Origin: Micrococcales bacterium KH10
Lineage (GTDB): Bacteria > Actinomycetota > Actinomycetes > Actinomycetales > Cellulomonadaceae
Length of the DNA: 64,000 bases
NCBI GenBank assembly: GCA_900188465.1
Contig: FZPE01000002.1
Location: 377,489 to 441,488, forward strand
Direction of reading: 5' to 3'
Under the pieces are notes generated by a model. The model did no database searches. It was given only the letters and a program-made list of their open reading frames with translations, and had not been told where the DNA came from. Numbering within the stretch: position 1 is the stretch's first letter; each line of letters begins with the position of its first letter. Below are positions 1 to 7,917 of the stretch, piece after piece. Made by a program: the position numbers and the translations under genes.

Positions 1-37
1 GCATCCATCTATCGTTAGATTCTGGCACAGAACTCAT
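1..37 (-). CDS. Start of a leftward gene cut by the window edge
   Basis: On the minus strand a GGAGG ribosome binding site sits 7 nt before an ATG at 37, and the frame stays open for 12 codons (MSSVPESNDRWM) to the edge. A TTGACA hexamer lies upstream on the same strand (complement of 85-90), but no good -10 is spaced correctly from it. Nothing can be said about function. Confidence 0.4.
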   Translation of the reverse strand, partial: MSSVPESNDRWM

Positions 38-491
38 GCATCGACCTCCGTGAATAACTAGTCCTCACCAGATGCGTGATCGCCTGTCAAATCCCCGAGT
101 CTCCAGCTTCCTCGACTGTGGGATGACGAGTCAGAGCGACTGTCTGTTCAGAGTGTTGATTGAGCACAATAGGCCCCTTGCCACTGTTACGTAGCATGAC
201 GCTCAATGAGGCCGATCAGCTCGTGAATACGATCATCGCCGGAAACCTCTTATCGAATGTCCAGATCCAGAGCGTACGGGTCTTGGATCTCGAATAAGGT
301 CCGTTAGGGCACGGTCTCTATCGTGGCCGGATGACGAGCTCGGTCACTACAGTCGATGGTGGCCTCTTATGCGAAGTAGTAGCTAGATATATCGCACGAC
401 TACTTTGCGTAACGGGATACTGATCAGTCGACGTCAGGCGCGAACTCAAAAAAACGTCGAAATGCCCGTTTCTTGCCCGTAGTCTTGACCC
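38..491. other. Intergenic region between divergent genes
   Basis: No convincing gene is visible in this 454-nt stretch. A 33-codon ORF at 196-297 (+) has no ribosome binding site and is probably chance. The region must carry the promoters of the leftward gene at the edge and of the rightward MFS gene, and it contains the dyad listed separately. Confidence 0.5.
369..410. promoter_or_regulatory. Operator-like inverted repeat upstream of the MFS gene
   Basis: Arms GCGAAGTAGT (371-380) and ACTACTTTGC (399-408) are inverted copies with one mismatch. They extend to 10 of 12 matches over 369-380 and 399-410 around an AT-rich 18-nt centre. This size and placement, about 80 nt before an efflux gene, suits a repressor operator (TetR or MarR type), but no regulator gene is visible here. 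Confidence 0.45.
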
Positions 492-1826
492 GTGACCGTC
501 GACCCGACCCAAGCCGACAACGGCAACGCCGCAATCCAGACAGCCTCCACCGATTCACCAGCCGACACCGACACACGTCCGCACTGGAAACGCGATGTCG
601 CCCTGTTCCTCGGCGGCCAAAGTGTCTCGCTGATCGGCTCCGCCGTCGTACAGTTCGCCATCTTCTGGCACCTGACCTTAGAGACGAAGTCCGGCTGGGT
701 GATCGCGCTGGCGACCTTCTTCGGCTTCCTACCTCAAGCAGTCATGTCGATTTTCGGCGGCGTCTGGGCCGACCGGCATAATCGCAAGTTTCTGATCGCT
801 GGCGCTGACGGCGCTATCGCGGTGACTACACTGGGACTGGCGATCGCCTTCATGCTCGACTATCAACCGCTGTGGTTGTTCTACGCCGCTCTCACATTGC
901 GCTCCATCGGTGCTGGCATCCAAGCACCTGCTGTCAGCGCACTCATCCCGCAGATCACCCCCGCCAGCGAACTGCTCCGAATCAATGGGCTGTACGCGTC
1001 CGTGCAGTCAATCATGTCTATCGGTGCACCGGTGATCGCCGCAGGAGTGCTGGCTATCGGCGGTCTCGAATCAGCGTTCTTCCTGGATGTTGTCACTGCA
1101 ATCATCGGGATCGTCCTACTTCTGATGATCCCGCTGCAGGCGGTCGACCGTTCTGACGAGGGCGCTCCGGCCGGATACTTCACGGACCTTGTTGAAGGCC
1201 TGCGTTACGTTGCGCGCAACACCCTGCTTCGGTTCCTCATCGGCTACTTCGCCACGATCATGTTCTTGGCGGTACCGCCGAGTTTCCTCACGTTGCTGCT
1301 GGTAGCACGCAAATTCGGTGACGACGAGTGGCATCTGATGGCCAACGAGGTCGCCTTCGGCATCGGCATGACCGCAGCGGGTGTCTTCGTCGCTGTGCTC
1401 GCCAAACGTTTCGACAACCGGTTGCGTCTCGTTGCCTACGGCGGGTTAGGGCTCGGTGTTTTCACCATTGCGCTGGGTCTGACCCCGCACTTCTGGCTCT
1501 ACCTGGTGTTCATGTTCCTGTGCGGGCTCACGGTGCCCGTCATGAACACACCGATGTTCACCATCTTCCAAGAGCACGTCCCACCAGAAAAACAGGGTCG
1601 TGTGTTCGGTCTGGTGATGATCATCATGTCGCTGACCATGCCGATCGGTATGGCGATCATCGGTCCGATTGCCGATCATGTAGCCATCGAGGTACTGATG
1701 TGGATCGGCGGCGCAGCCACCGTCCTGGCGGGGATGTGGGGCTTCAGGCGTTCGATCGCGATGAAGGACGAGGTCTCCGCGCCGACACGTTCCACGGATT
1801 CGACGGACGAGGCCGCCTCCGCGTGA
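492..1826 (+). CDS. MFS exporter (EntS/MFS_3-like)
   Basis: This 444-residue membrane protein has the layout of a 12-helix major facilitator. After a polar N-terminus of about 35 residues come hydrophobic helices, with the MFS loop between helices 2 and 3 seen as GGVWADRHNRK. The central loop and second half (PPEKQGRVFGLVMIIMSLTMP) resemble the enterobactin-exporter/macrolide-efflux type branch. The C-terminus is a short acidic, Ser/Thr-rich tail. The GTG start at 492 has no clear ribosome binding site, so the true start may lie a few codons downstream. It stands alone, with a dyad upstream and pcnA convergent downstream. The substrate cannot be inferred. Confidence 0.8.
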   Translation: MTVDPTQADNGNAAIQTASTDSPADTDTRPHWKRDVALFLGGQSVSLIGSAVVQFAIFWHLTLETKSGWVIALATFFGFLPQAVMSIFGGVWADRHNRKFLIAGADGAIAVTTLGLAIAFMLDYQPLWLFYAALTLRSIGAGIQAPAVSALIPQITPASELLRINGLYASVQSIMSIGAPVIAAGVLAIGGLESAFFLDVVTAIIGIVLLLMIPLQAVDRSDEGAPAGYFTDLVEGLRYVARNTLLRFLIGYFATIMFLAVPPSFLTLLLVARKFGDDEWHLMANEVAFGIGMTAAGVFVAVLAKRFDNRLRLVAYGGLGLGVFTIALGLTPHFWLYLVFMFLCGLTVPVMNTPMFTIFQEHVPPEKQGRVFGLVMIIMSLTMPIGMAIIGPIADHVAIEVLMWIGGAATVLAGMWGFRRSIAMKDEVSAPTRSTDSTDEAASA

Positions 1827-1836
1827 GCCGCGTGGT

Positions 1837-1879
1837 TTCGACCAGGCTCAACCAGCGGTGGGCTTCGACAGGCTCAACC
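1837..1879. repeat. Short direct repeat between convergent genes
   Basis: Two near-identical copies of TTCGAC(C)AGGCTCAACC lie at 1837-1853 and 1864-1879, differing by one inserted C. They occupy the 57-nt gap between the stop codons of the MFS gene and pcnA. They are direct, not inverted, so they do not form a hairpin terminator. Confidence 0.6.
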
Positions 1880-1883
1880 GCCG

Positions 1884-3368
1884 CTACCGGCGTTCCCACC
1901 ACTGCCGCAGCGCAGCGACCGCCTCGTCCCGAGACATCGGGCCTTGGTCCAGCCGCAATTCGAGCATGTGGCGGTAGGCCTCACCGACTTCGCGGCCCGG
2001 CGGAATGCCCAGAATCTCCATGATCTCGTCGCCATTAAGGTCCGGACGGATCGCTGCAAGCTCCTCTTGTTCGGCCAGCCGCGCGATGCGCGCCTCAAGA
2101 TCGTCATAGTCCGCGGCAAGCCGCGCGGCCCGGCGCTTATTGCGAGTGGTGCAATCAGCGCGAGTAAGCCGATGCAGCCGCTCCAACAACGCTCCCGCGT
2201 CGGTGACGTAACGGCGCACCGCTGAGTCCGTCCATTCACCATCGCCGTAGCCGTGGAACCGCAAATGCAGTTCCACCAGACGAGCAACCTGTTTGATGGT
2301 GTCCTTGTCGAAACGCAACGCCTGCATGCGCTTCTTGGTCATACGGGCGCCGACCAGCTCATGGTGGTGAAAACTGACGCCGCCACCCGGCTCAAACCGG
2401 CGGGTCGGCGGCTTGCCGATGTCGTGGAGCAAAGCAGCCAGCCGCAAGATCAAGTCCGGACTGGGAACAGCGCCATCTGGACCGGTCTCCAAAGCCATGG
2501 CCTGGTCGACCACGGTCAGGGTGTGCTCGTACACATCCTTGTGGTGGTGATGCTCGTCCACCTCCAACTGCAGTGCGGGTAACTCCGGTAGGACATGGCC
2601 GGCCAGACCAGAATCGACCAGCGCCCGCAACCCCTTTCGCGGCGATGCACCGAGCATGAGTTTGACGAGTTCATCGCGAACCCGTTCGGCGGAGACAATG
2701 GCGATGCGCTCCGCCATGGCAGACATTGCCTGGAAGGTTCCCGGCTCGATGCGGAAACCGAGTTGCGACACAAAACGCGCAGCACGCATCATGCGCAACG
2801 GGTCATCGCTGAAAGACTGTTCCGGGGTCACCGGGGTGCGCAGCACCCGCTCGGCCAAATCCGACAGCCCACCGAATGGATCGACAAAAGTCAGATCTGG
2901 CAGACGCACTGCCATGGCATTGACGGTAAAATCGCGCCGCGACAGATCGCCGTCAAGATTGTCGCCGAAGGCGACCTGCGGTTTACGCGAGGTGGGGTCA
3001 TAAACATCGCTGCGATAGGTCGTCACCTCAACCGTGACCGCCGCAGCATCACCGCGCGCACGGCGCATCGCACCGATGGTTCCGAACTCTTTGCCGATAT
3101 CCCAGTGCGCGTCGCCCCAGGCGGCCAACAGACGTTCAGTGTCGTCAGGGCTGGCGCTAGTGGCGAAATCCAGATCGGTGACATCACGAGCCAGGAGGGC
3201 ATCGCGGACCGGACCACCGACGAGCGCCAACTCGAAGCCTTCAGCCGCGAACACTTCACCGAGTTCGACCGCCACGGGGTGATCATTGGCGATGGTCTCG
3301 AGTGCCGAATGCAATAGCAGCGCTGGATGTGGCGGCGTAGCGTCGGTCTCAGAATCGGGAAGTGGCAT
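1884..3368 (-). CDS. pcnA: CCA tRNA nucleotidyltransferase / HD-domain protein
   Basis: The enzyme adds or repairs the CCA end of tRNAs; no tRNA in this window encodes CCA, so the activity is needed. The nucleotidyltransferase head carries LVGGPVRDALL followed by DLDFATSA with the metal-binding Asp pair. The ATP/CTP-recognition region (SRRDFTVNAMA, DDPLRMMRAARF) follows, and an HD phosphohydrolase domain (LLHDIGKP) fills the C-terminal half. From ATG 3368 it is 494 residues, typical of actinobacterial PcnA. I prefer this ATG to a GTG at 3398 because a TACGCT -10 box ends 8 nt upstream, suggesting a leaderless mRNA. It is divergent from the NUDIX gene, as in mycobacteria (Rv3907c/Rv3908). Confidence 0.93.
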   Translation of the reverse strand: MPLPDSETDATPPHPALLLHSALETIANDHPVAVELGEVFAAEGFELALVGGPVRDALLARDVTDLDFATSASPDDTERLLAAWGDAHWDIGKEFGTIGAMRRARGDAAAVTVEVTTYRSDVYDPTSRKPQVAFGDNLDGDLSRRDFTVNAMAVRLPDLTFVDPFGGLSDLAERVLRTPVTPEQSFSDDPLRMMRAARFVSQLGFRIEPGTFQAMSAMAERIAIVSAERVRDELVKLMLGASPRKGLRALVDSGLAGHVLPELPALQLEVDEHHHHKDVYEHTLTVVDQAMALETGPDGAVPSPDLILRLAALLHDIGKPPTRRFEPGGGVSFHHHELVGARMTKKRMQALRFDKDTIKQVARLVELHLRFHGYGDGEWTDSAVRRYVTDAGALLERLHRLTRADCTTRNKRRAARLAADYDDLEARIARLAEQEELAAIRPDLNGDEIMEILGIPPGREVGEAYRHMLELRLDQGPMSRDEAVAALRQWWERR

Positions 3369-3376
3369 GGAAACTA

Positions 3377-3412
3377 AGCGTAGCCCGTCTTTGCCCACTG
3401 AGTCGGTAGAGT
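3377..3412. promoter_or_regulatory. Back-to-back leaderless promoters of pcnA and the NUDIX gene
   Basis: A TACGCT hexamer on the minus strand (3377-3382) ends 8 nt before ATG 3368. A TAGAGT hexamer on the plus strand (3407-3412) ends 7 nt before ATG 3420. Both spacings put the transcription start at or next to the start codon, and neither gene has a good ribosome binding site. Leaderless mRNAs are common in actinobacteria. The -35 boxes are poorly conserved. Confidence 0.45.
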
Positions 3413-3419
3413 GGAGTGC

Positions 3420-4031
3420 ATGTCAGAACCGGTTCAGCGCGACAGTCGGCGCACGACTGTGCCCGCTCCGCCGGGAGGTCACGCCCTGAAATTGCCGTCC
3501 GTGCCCGCATCACGGCACCTTTCATCTGAGGTGCGTGTCGACGGCGGTCACGAGGCACTGCCCGTCGTTGAGGAGACTTCCGCAGGCGGAATCGTTTTGA
3601 CATACATTGACGAGGTTCCCCACGCCGCCGTCATTGCGCGCCGCAATCGTGCCGGACGTCTCGAATGGTGTCTGCCCAAAGGTCACCTTGAAGGTGAAGA
3701 GACACCGCCACAGGCCGCCATCAGGGAAATCAGCGAAGAGACCGGAATCCGAGGCCATGTTCTAGCGTTGCTGGGCATCATCGACTATTGGTTCACCGGA
3801 ACGGATCGCCGCGTCCACAAAGTCGTGCACCACTACTTGCTTGCCGCAGTTTCCGGACGCCTCACCGTCGAAAACGACCCCGATGCCGAGGCAGAGGACG
3901 TAGCCTGGATCGCCGTGGATCAACTTCCAGATCGGCTCAGTTACCCGAACGAAAGACGCATTGCTGCGATCGCCGCTACACGGCTGCAAGATCACGACTT
4001 TGCGGCACATTCCAGCGAGGGCCTGTCGTGA
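3420..4031 (+). CDS. NUDIX hydrolase (MutT4-like)
   Basis: This 203-residue protein has a perfect NUDIX box, GHLEGEETPPQAAIREISEE followed by TGI, matching GX5EX7REUXEEXGU. Such enzymes hydrolyse nucleoside diphosphate-linked substrates using Mg2+ held by the REXXEE glutamates. The position between pcnA and a DUF6049 gene is that of mycobacterial mutT4 (Rv3908); the substrate is not evident. About 50 residues of variable N-terminus precede the domain. An in-frame GTG at 3411 is possible, but the ATG at 3420 fits a leaderless start better. Its stop overlaps the next start by 4 nt (GTGA), so it is translationally coupled to the DUF6049 gene. Confidence 0.9.
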   Translation: MSEPVQRDSRRTTVPAPPGGHALKLPSVPASRHLSSEVRVDGGHEALPVVEETSAGGIVLTYIDEVPHAAVIARRNRAGRLEWCLPKGHLEGEETPPQAAIREISEETGIRGHVLALLGIIDYWFTGTDRRVHKVVHHYLLAAVSGRLTVENDPDAEAEDVAWIAVDQLPDRLSYPNERRIAAIAATRLQDHDFAAHSSEGLS

Positions 4032-6145
4032 CGTGGCTGCGCTCGGTCAGCAGGCAGCGAGCGCACCGAAACCGTACGGGAGCACTCGTCCTGATCGTCG
4101 TGCTTGCCACCGCTATGCTCTTGGCCACCCCGCCGGCTCACAGTCAACCCCGCGATGGGATTCCGGTGACCATCGTGTCAGTGGCTCCACACATCGCGAC
4201 ACCACAGTCTGAAGTGGTTATTGAAGTCGAAGTCACCAACCCTGCCACCACCGACCTCAATGCCAACGTCACCTTGAATATTTCGCGGGTGATCATGCAA
4301 GAACGACAGCAGGTCAGTGCTTGGCTGGCTGCTGCCGATGACGACGATCCTGGAAGCCCGCTGGTCTCAGAGCCCGTGACTATTCGAGGTGACGATGCCG
4401 TCAAAGTGCGACTCACTGTGCCGCCAGGAGAACTAGGTCTGCTTTCATCACCGGACGGTCTCGGCCCGAGGGGCATATCAGTGACCGTTGATGGCATAGT
4501 CGGCGATGTTTCGCACCAGCTCGGCATAGCGCGCACCTTCTTGATCTGGCAGCCGCAATCCAGTTACGAAGTACCGATTGTCGACGTGGCTATCGCCGCT
4601 CCCATCACGGGAAATCCTGCCGCTTTGATCACCGACACCGCTGAAGAGGGCCGACTGAGCCGAGTTGTCAGTGCAACTGTTGACTTTTCGGGAGTGTCCT
4701 GGCTGATCGACCCCGCCCTGGTTGCTGCTGCCGAGGGCACTTTGCCTGCCGCCGCACTGCCACAGCTTCAAGCCCGTACCTCCGATGAGACCAAGCAGTG
4801 GGCAGCGACAGTGCGCTCAGATTCGGGGTTGCATTCCAGTTACGCGCTGGAACCGTTCGATGCTGACGTGACAGTGATCGGCTCTGAGCCTGCTCCGCCT
4901 TCCCTATCAAAGTCGCTGCGTGACACCCTTGATGAGATCACACAATATTGGGGCAGTGGGATCACGTTGCCACGTGAGAATGTGCCGCGTCGCACCCTGA
5001 TCGAACGTGCCTGGACGGCCGGTTCAACTACGGTCATCGCGCGCCGCAACTATCAAGCAGTTGACCCGGATGATGTGTCACCCGGTGGCGTGACCACCGT
5101 CCAACACGCCAACGGCGCCTCGACGGTCCTGGTGGCCGACCCGATACTGAGCAAGACACTGACCAATCCGCGATCATCATCACCAGCCGCCGCCGCCCAA
5201 GAGGTGCTCGCCCAGTTGGTGGTCATCGCGCGTAACAACCCGGATCGCCGCCGCAACGTGCTCATTTCACTGCCGCGGTCCTGGGAACCAGATGTGACAA
5301 CCGCTCGAGCCCAACTGACTGCCCTCGAGTCCGCTGACTTCGTCAATTCTGTTTCCTTGGACGAGTTCGCGGCCTTCGGCGACGACGGAACACCGCGCAA
5401 CACGCCACGCACCAGTGCTACTGAATCGGATTTCCGACTCACCCCGTCGCAATGGTCTGACCTCGTCGAACTGGCGGACAAGTCGAAGACTTTCGCTCAG
5501 ATCGCGACAGATCCATCAGCGATCGCCGGCCCGATCGCTGATGCCGTGTGGCAGCTGACCTCGGTGCAGTGGCTTGACAATGAGAATGCTCGCAACGACA
5601 TCGCTAACCAGCTCAATGACCAGGTCGACCGGCTGCTCGCTTCCCAATCCGTCGTTCTGGGTTCGGATGTCAACCTCATTGCAGCTTCAAGTGCCTTGCC
5701 CATCACCGTCGCCAACTCGCTCGATCAGCCTGTAACCGTCGGGGTGCGCCTCGTTGCCGATCACCCTCGTCTCAAATCGACTGAAATAGACCCGGTTGAG
5801 GTAGCGCCTCATTCCGAAGTGTCCGTCGACATTCCGGTGACCGCGGTGGGCAGTGGCGACGTGGACGTGCTCGTCAGGCTTCTGTCTGCCGACGGCACTG
5901 TGGTGTCTACGCCAGCAAGTTTCACGGTTCGCGTCCGAGCGGATTGGGAGTCACGCGGCACGATCATCATCGGCGCGCTACTGACACTGATGCTCATCGC
6001 TGGTATCTGGCGCACGATTAAGCGCGGACGTGCCAGCACCCGCACTTCCCAGGGACCGACACCTCAAGAACCCGCCGCGCAGGACCTCACGCAGGCCAGC
6101 ACATCAAATGAATCACCCGACGACGAACCCGGAAGCCACCCGTGA
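4028..6145 (+). CDS. DUF6049 family secreted/membrane-anchored protein
   Basis: A 705-residue protein resembling Rv3909 of M. tuberculosis, of unknown function. The GTG start overlaps the NUDIX stop (GTGA). Residues 1-40 form a basic N-region, a hydrophobic core (VLIVVLATAMLLA) and an AHS-Q cleavage-like site. The long exported part contains Ig-like beta-rich stretches, and a C-terminal helix (IIIGALLTLMLIAGIW) with a basic cytoplasmic tail anchors it. The frame is open further upstream, but that part is the antisense-like shadow of the NUDIX gene. Its coupling to murJ on the 3' side suggests a role at the cell envelope; that is inferred from context only. Confidence 0.85.
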   Translation: MTWLRSVSRQRAHRNRTGALVLIVVLATAMLLATPPAHSQPRDGIPVTIVSVAPHIATPQSEVVIEVEVTNPATTDLNANVTLNISRVIMQERQQVSAWLAAADDDDPGSPLVSEPVTIRGDDAVKVRLTVPPGELGLLSSPDGLGPRGISVTVDGIVGDVSHQLGIARTFLIWQPQSSYEVPIVDVAIAAPITGNPAALITDTAEEGRLSRVVSATVDFSGVSWLIDPALVAAAEGTLPAAALPQLQARTSDETKQWAATVRSDSGLHSSYALEPFDADVTVIGSEPAPPSLSKSLRDTLDEITQYWGSGITLPRENVPRRTLIERAWTAGSTTVIARRNYQAVDPDDVSPGGVTTVQHANGASTVLVADPILSKTLTNPRSSSPAAAAQEVLAQLVVIARNNPDRRRNVLISLPRSWEPDVTTARAQLTALESADFVNSVSLDEFAAFGDDGTPRNTPRTSATESDFRLTPSQWSDLVELADKSKTFAQIATDPSAIAGPIADAVWQLTSVQWLDNENARNDIANQLNDQVDRLLASQSVVLGSDVNLIAASSALPITVANSLDQPVTVGVRLVADHPRLKSTEIDPVEVAPHSEVSVDIPVTAVGSGDVDVLVRLLSADGTVVSTPASFTVRVRADWESRGTIIIGALLTLMLIAGIWRTIKRGRASTRTSQGPTPQEPAAQDLTQASTSNESPDDEPGSHP

Positions 6146-7845
6146 GCACCGAGCCAACCGATATACCCGGTGACGACGAGCCGATCGAGGGTAAACCGGG
6201 CACGAGTGCGGGCCGTGGCTCCGCACTGATGGCTGCTGGCACCTTCGTGTCACGCGGGCTGGGAATGGTGCGCAACGTACTGCTCGTCGCCGCAGTGGGC
6301 GCTACCGGCCCGATCGCCAACGCTTTCGATATCGCTAACAAACTTCCCAATGTGCTTTACGCCCTGTTGGCCACGGGGCTGATCAATGCCGTGCTCGTGC
6401 CACAGCTGGTGAAGGCTTTCCGCCGTAGTGATGGCCAGGAATATGTCGACAAACTGCTGACCGTTGCCACCACGATCATTGCTGTCGCCAGCATTGCCTT
6501 TACGATTGCGGCACCGTTGCTGGTGCGGTTATACACCGATTCGTCGTGGACTCCCGCCCAGTTGGCACTGGCGACCGCACTGGCGTTCTGGTGTACTCCA
6601 CAGTTGTTCTTCTACGGGCTCTACGCCATTTTGGGGCAAGTGCTCAACGCTCGACAGCAGTTCGGGCCGTATATGTGGGCGCCAGCGCTGAACAATATCG
6701 TGTCGATCATCGGCTTTGGCGCCTATGTCTGGATTTTTGGACGAGCTTCCATCGACGGTTCCGTTGAAGCGCTGGCCGCATGGGATCCATCGCAGACAAT
6801 CTGGCTGGGTCTGATCGCCACGGGAGGTATCGCCGCTCAGGCGCTCATTCTTTTCGTACCGCTGTACCGATCAGGTTTCCGTTGGCGGTTGCGTTTCGGG
6901 GTACGCGGAATCGGTTTACGAGCCGCTGGCACCGTGAGCATGTGGGTGATCCTGGCGACGCTTGTCGATCAGGTGGGAACCTGGTGGATCACCCGTCTGG
7001 CCACCGCTGCGCCACATGCCGCCGTGAGTGAGGGATTCACTGGAGTCAGCGCCGAGGTCGCCTCCAACGGCACCTACACCCAGGCTCTGATGATCTATCT
7101 GTTGCCGCACTCTTTGGTCACCGTGTCGATCACGACGGCATTGTTCACCGGAATGAGCCGGGCGGCATCACGCGGCGAGATCGACAAAGTACGATCTCAT
7201 CTCTCAGACGGGCTGCGCATGGTCGGGGTATTCACCATCGTCGCAACCGTCGCTATGGTCGTGCTGGCTCAGCCACTGACCAAAGCACTGGTGCCGTCAA
7301 TGCGCGAGGTCGAGGTGGCCGTGACCGCCCCGGCATTGCAGACGATGGCCTTGGGACTTGTGCCACTTGGTGCGATGGTGCTGATGAAGTGGGCATTCTT
7401 CGCTTTCGAAGATGGTCGCACCGTGTTTTGGATGCAGGTGCCCGGCACTGCGTCGTTGCTGCTGCTGTCCTGGATCAGCACACTGATTCTGCCGGGCCAA
7501 TACTGGGTTGCGGGTATCGGTGCGGCTATGGCCTTGGCCAACATCATCGTTGTGGTGGCACGTTACGGCGGCTTGCGGCGCAAATTGCACGGCCTGGACG
7601 AGGCTCGTGTCATCCGACTTCATGTGCGTGCCGTTGTCGCCGCGCTGATCGCGGCGGTACCGGCTTGGCTGGTTGCCGAACTCATCGGATTCACCCCCGG
7701 GGATTCATGGGGACAGGCCCTTATCGTCAGTGCGGCAGGTGGGACTGTATTGCTCGTGCTCTACGCCGCGCTGTTGAAGATCATGCGAGTACGCGAACTG
7801 GACACGTTGCTCGGACCGATAACGCGCCGGTTACGGCGCCGCTGA
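6142..7845 (+). CDS. murJ: Lipid II flippase MurJ (MviN family)
   Basis: A polytopic 567-residue protein of the MOP-exporter superfamily that moves lipid II across the membrane for peptidoglycan synthesis. The N-terminus has the MurJ signature GTFVSRGLGMVRNVLLVAAV and the conserved PNVLYALLATGLINAVLVPQ segment. About 14 hydrophobic helices follow. It starts with a GTG overlapping the DUF6049 stop (GTGA). In mycobacteria the homologue is fused to a C-terminal pseudokinase; here it ends at the membrane core and the pseudokinase is a separate gene just downstream. Confidence 0.93.
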   Translation: MSTEPTDIPGDDEPIEGKPGTSAGRGSALMAAGTFVSRGLGMVRNVLLVAAVGATGPIANAFDIANKLPNVLYALLATGLINAVLVPQLVKAFRRSDGQEYVDKLLTVATTIIAVASIAFTIAAPLLVRLYTDSSWTPAQLALATALAFWCTPQLFFYGLYAILGQVLNARQQFGPYMWAPALNNIVSIIGFGAYVWIFGRASIDGSVEALAAWDPSQTIWLGLIATGGIAAQALILFVPLYRSGFRWRLRFGVRGIGLRAAGTVSMWVILATLVDQVGTWWITRLATAAPHAAVSEGFTGVSAEVASNGTYTQALMIYLLPHSLVTVSITTALFTGMSRAASRGEIDKVRSHLSDGLRMVGVFTIVATVAMVVLAQPLTKALVPSMREVEVAVTAPALQTMALGLVPLGAMVLMKWAFFAFEDGRTVFWMQVPGTASLLLLSWISTLILPGQYWVAGIGAAMALANIIVVVARYGGLRRKLHGLDEARVIRLHVRAVVAALIAAVPAWLVAELIGFTPGDSWGQALIVSAAGGTVLLVLYAALLKIMRVRELDTLLGPITRRLRRR

Positions 7846-7873
7846 TCCGTTCGATTGCGTAGCTCTCACCGCA

Positions 7874-7900
7874 TTGACTGCGTGGCTCTTACGCGATTAT
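7874..7900 (+). promoter_or_regulatory. Candidate promoter of the pseudokinase gene
   Basis: A TTGACT hexamer at 7874-7879 is followed after 15 nt by GATTAT (7895-7900), or after 18 nt by TATCAG. The 72-nt gap between murJ and the pseudokinase also contains an imperfect direct repeat (TGCGTAGCTCTCAC and TGCGTGGCTCTTAC). The spacing is not ideal, so this is tentative. Confidence 0.3.
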
Positions 7901-7917
7901 CAGGGCCACTACGTACC

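Noticed and set aside
196-297. 33-codon ORF in the left intergenic region
   Set aside because: It has no ribosome binding site and no recognisable homology, and it lies in a region otherwise non-coding.
1837-1879. Rho-independent terminator between the MFS gene and pcnA
   Set aside because: The repeats are direct, not inverted, and there is no T-tract.
3788-4027. Upstream extension of the DUF6049 frame
   Set aside because: It overlaps the NUDIX gene and reads as Arg/Ser-rich noise. The GTG at 4028 with a 4-nt overlap and a signal peptide is the better start.
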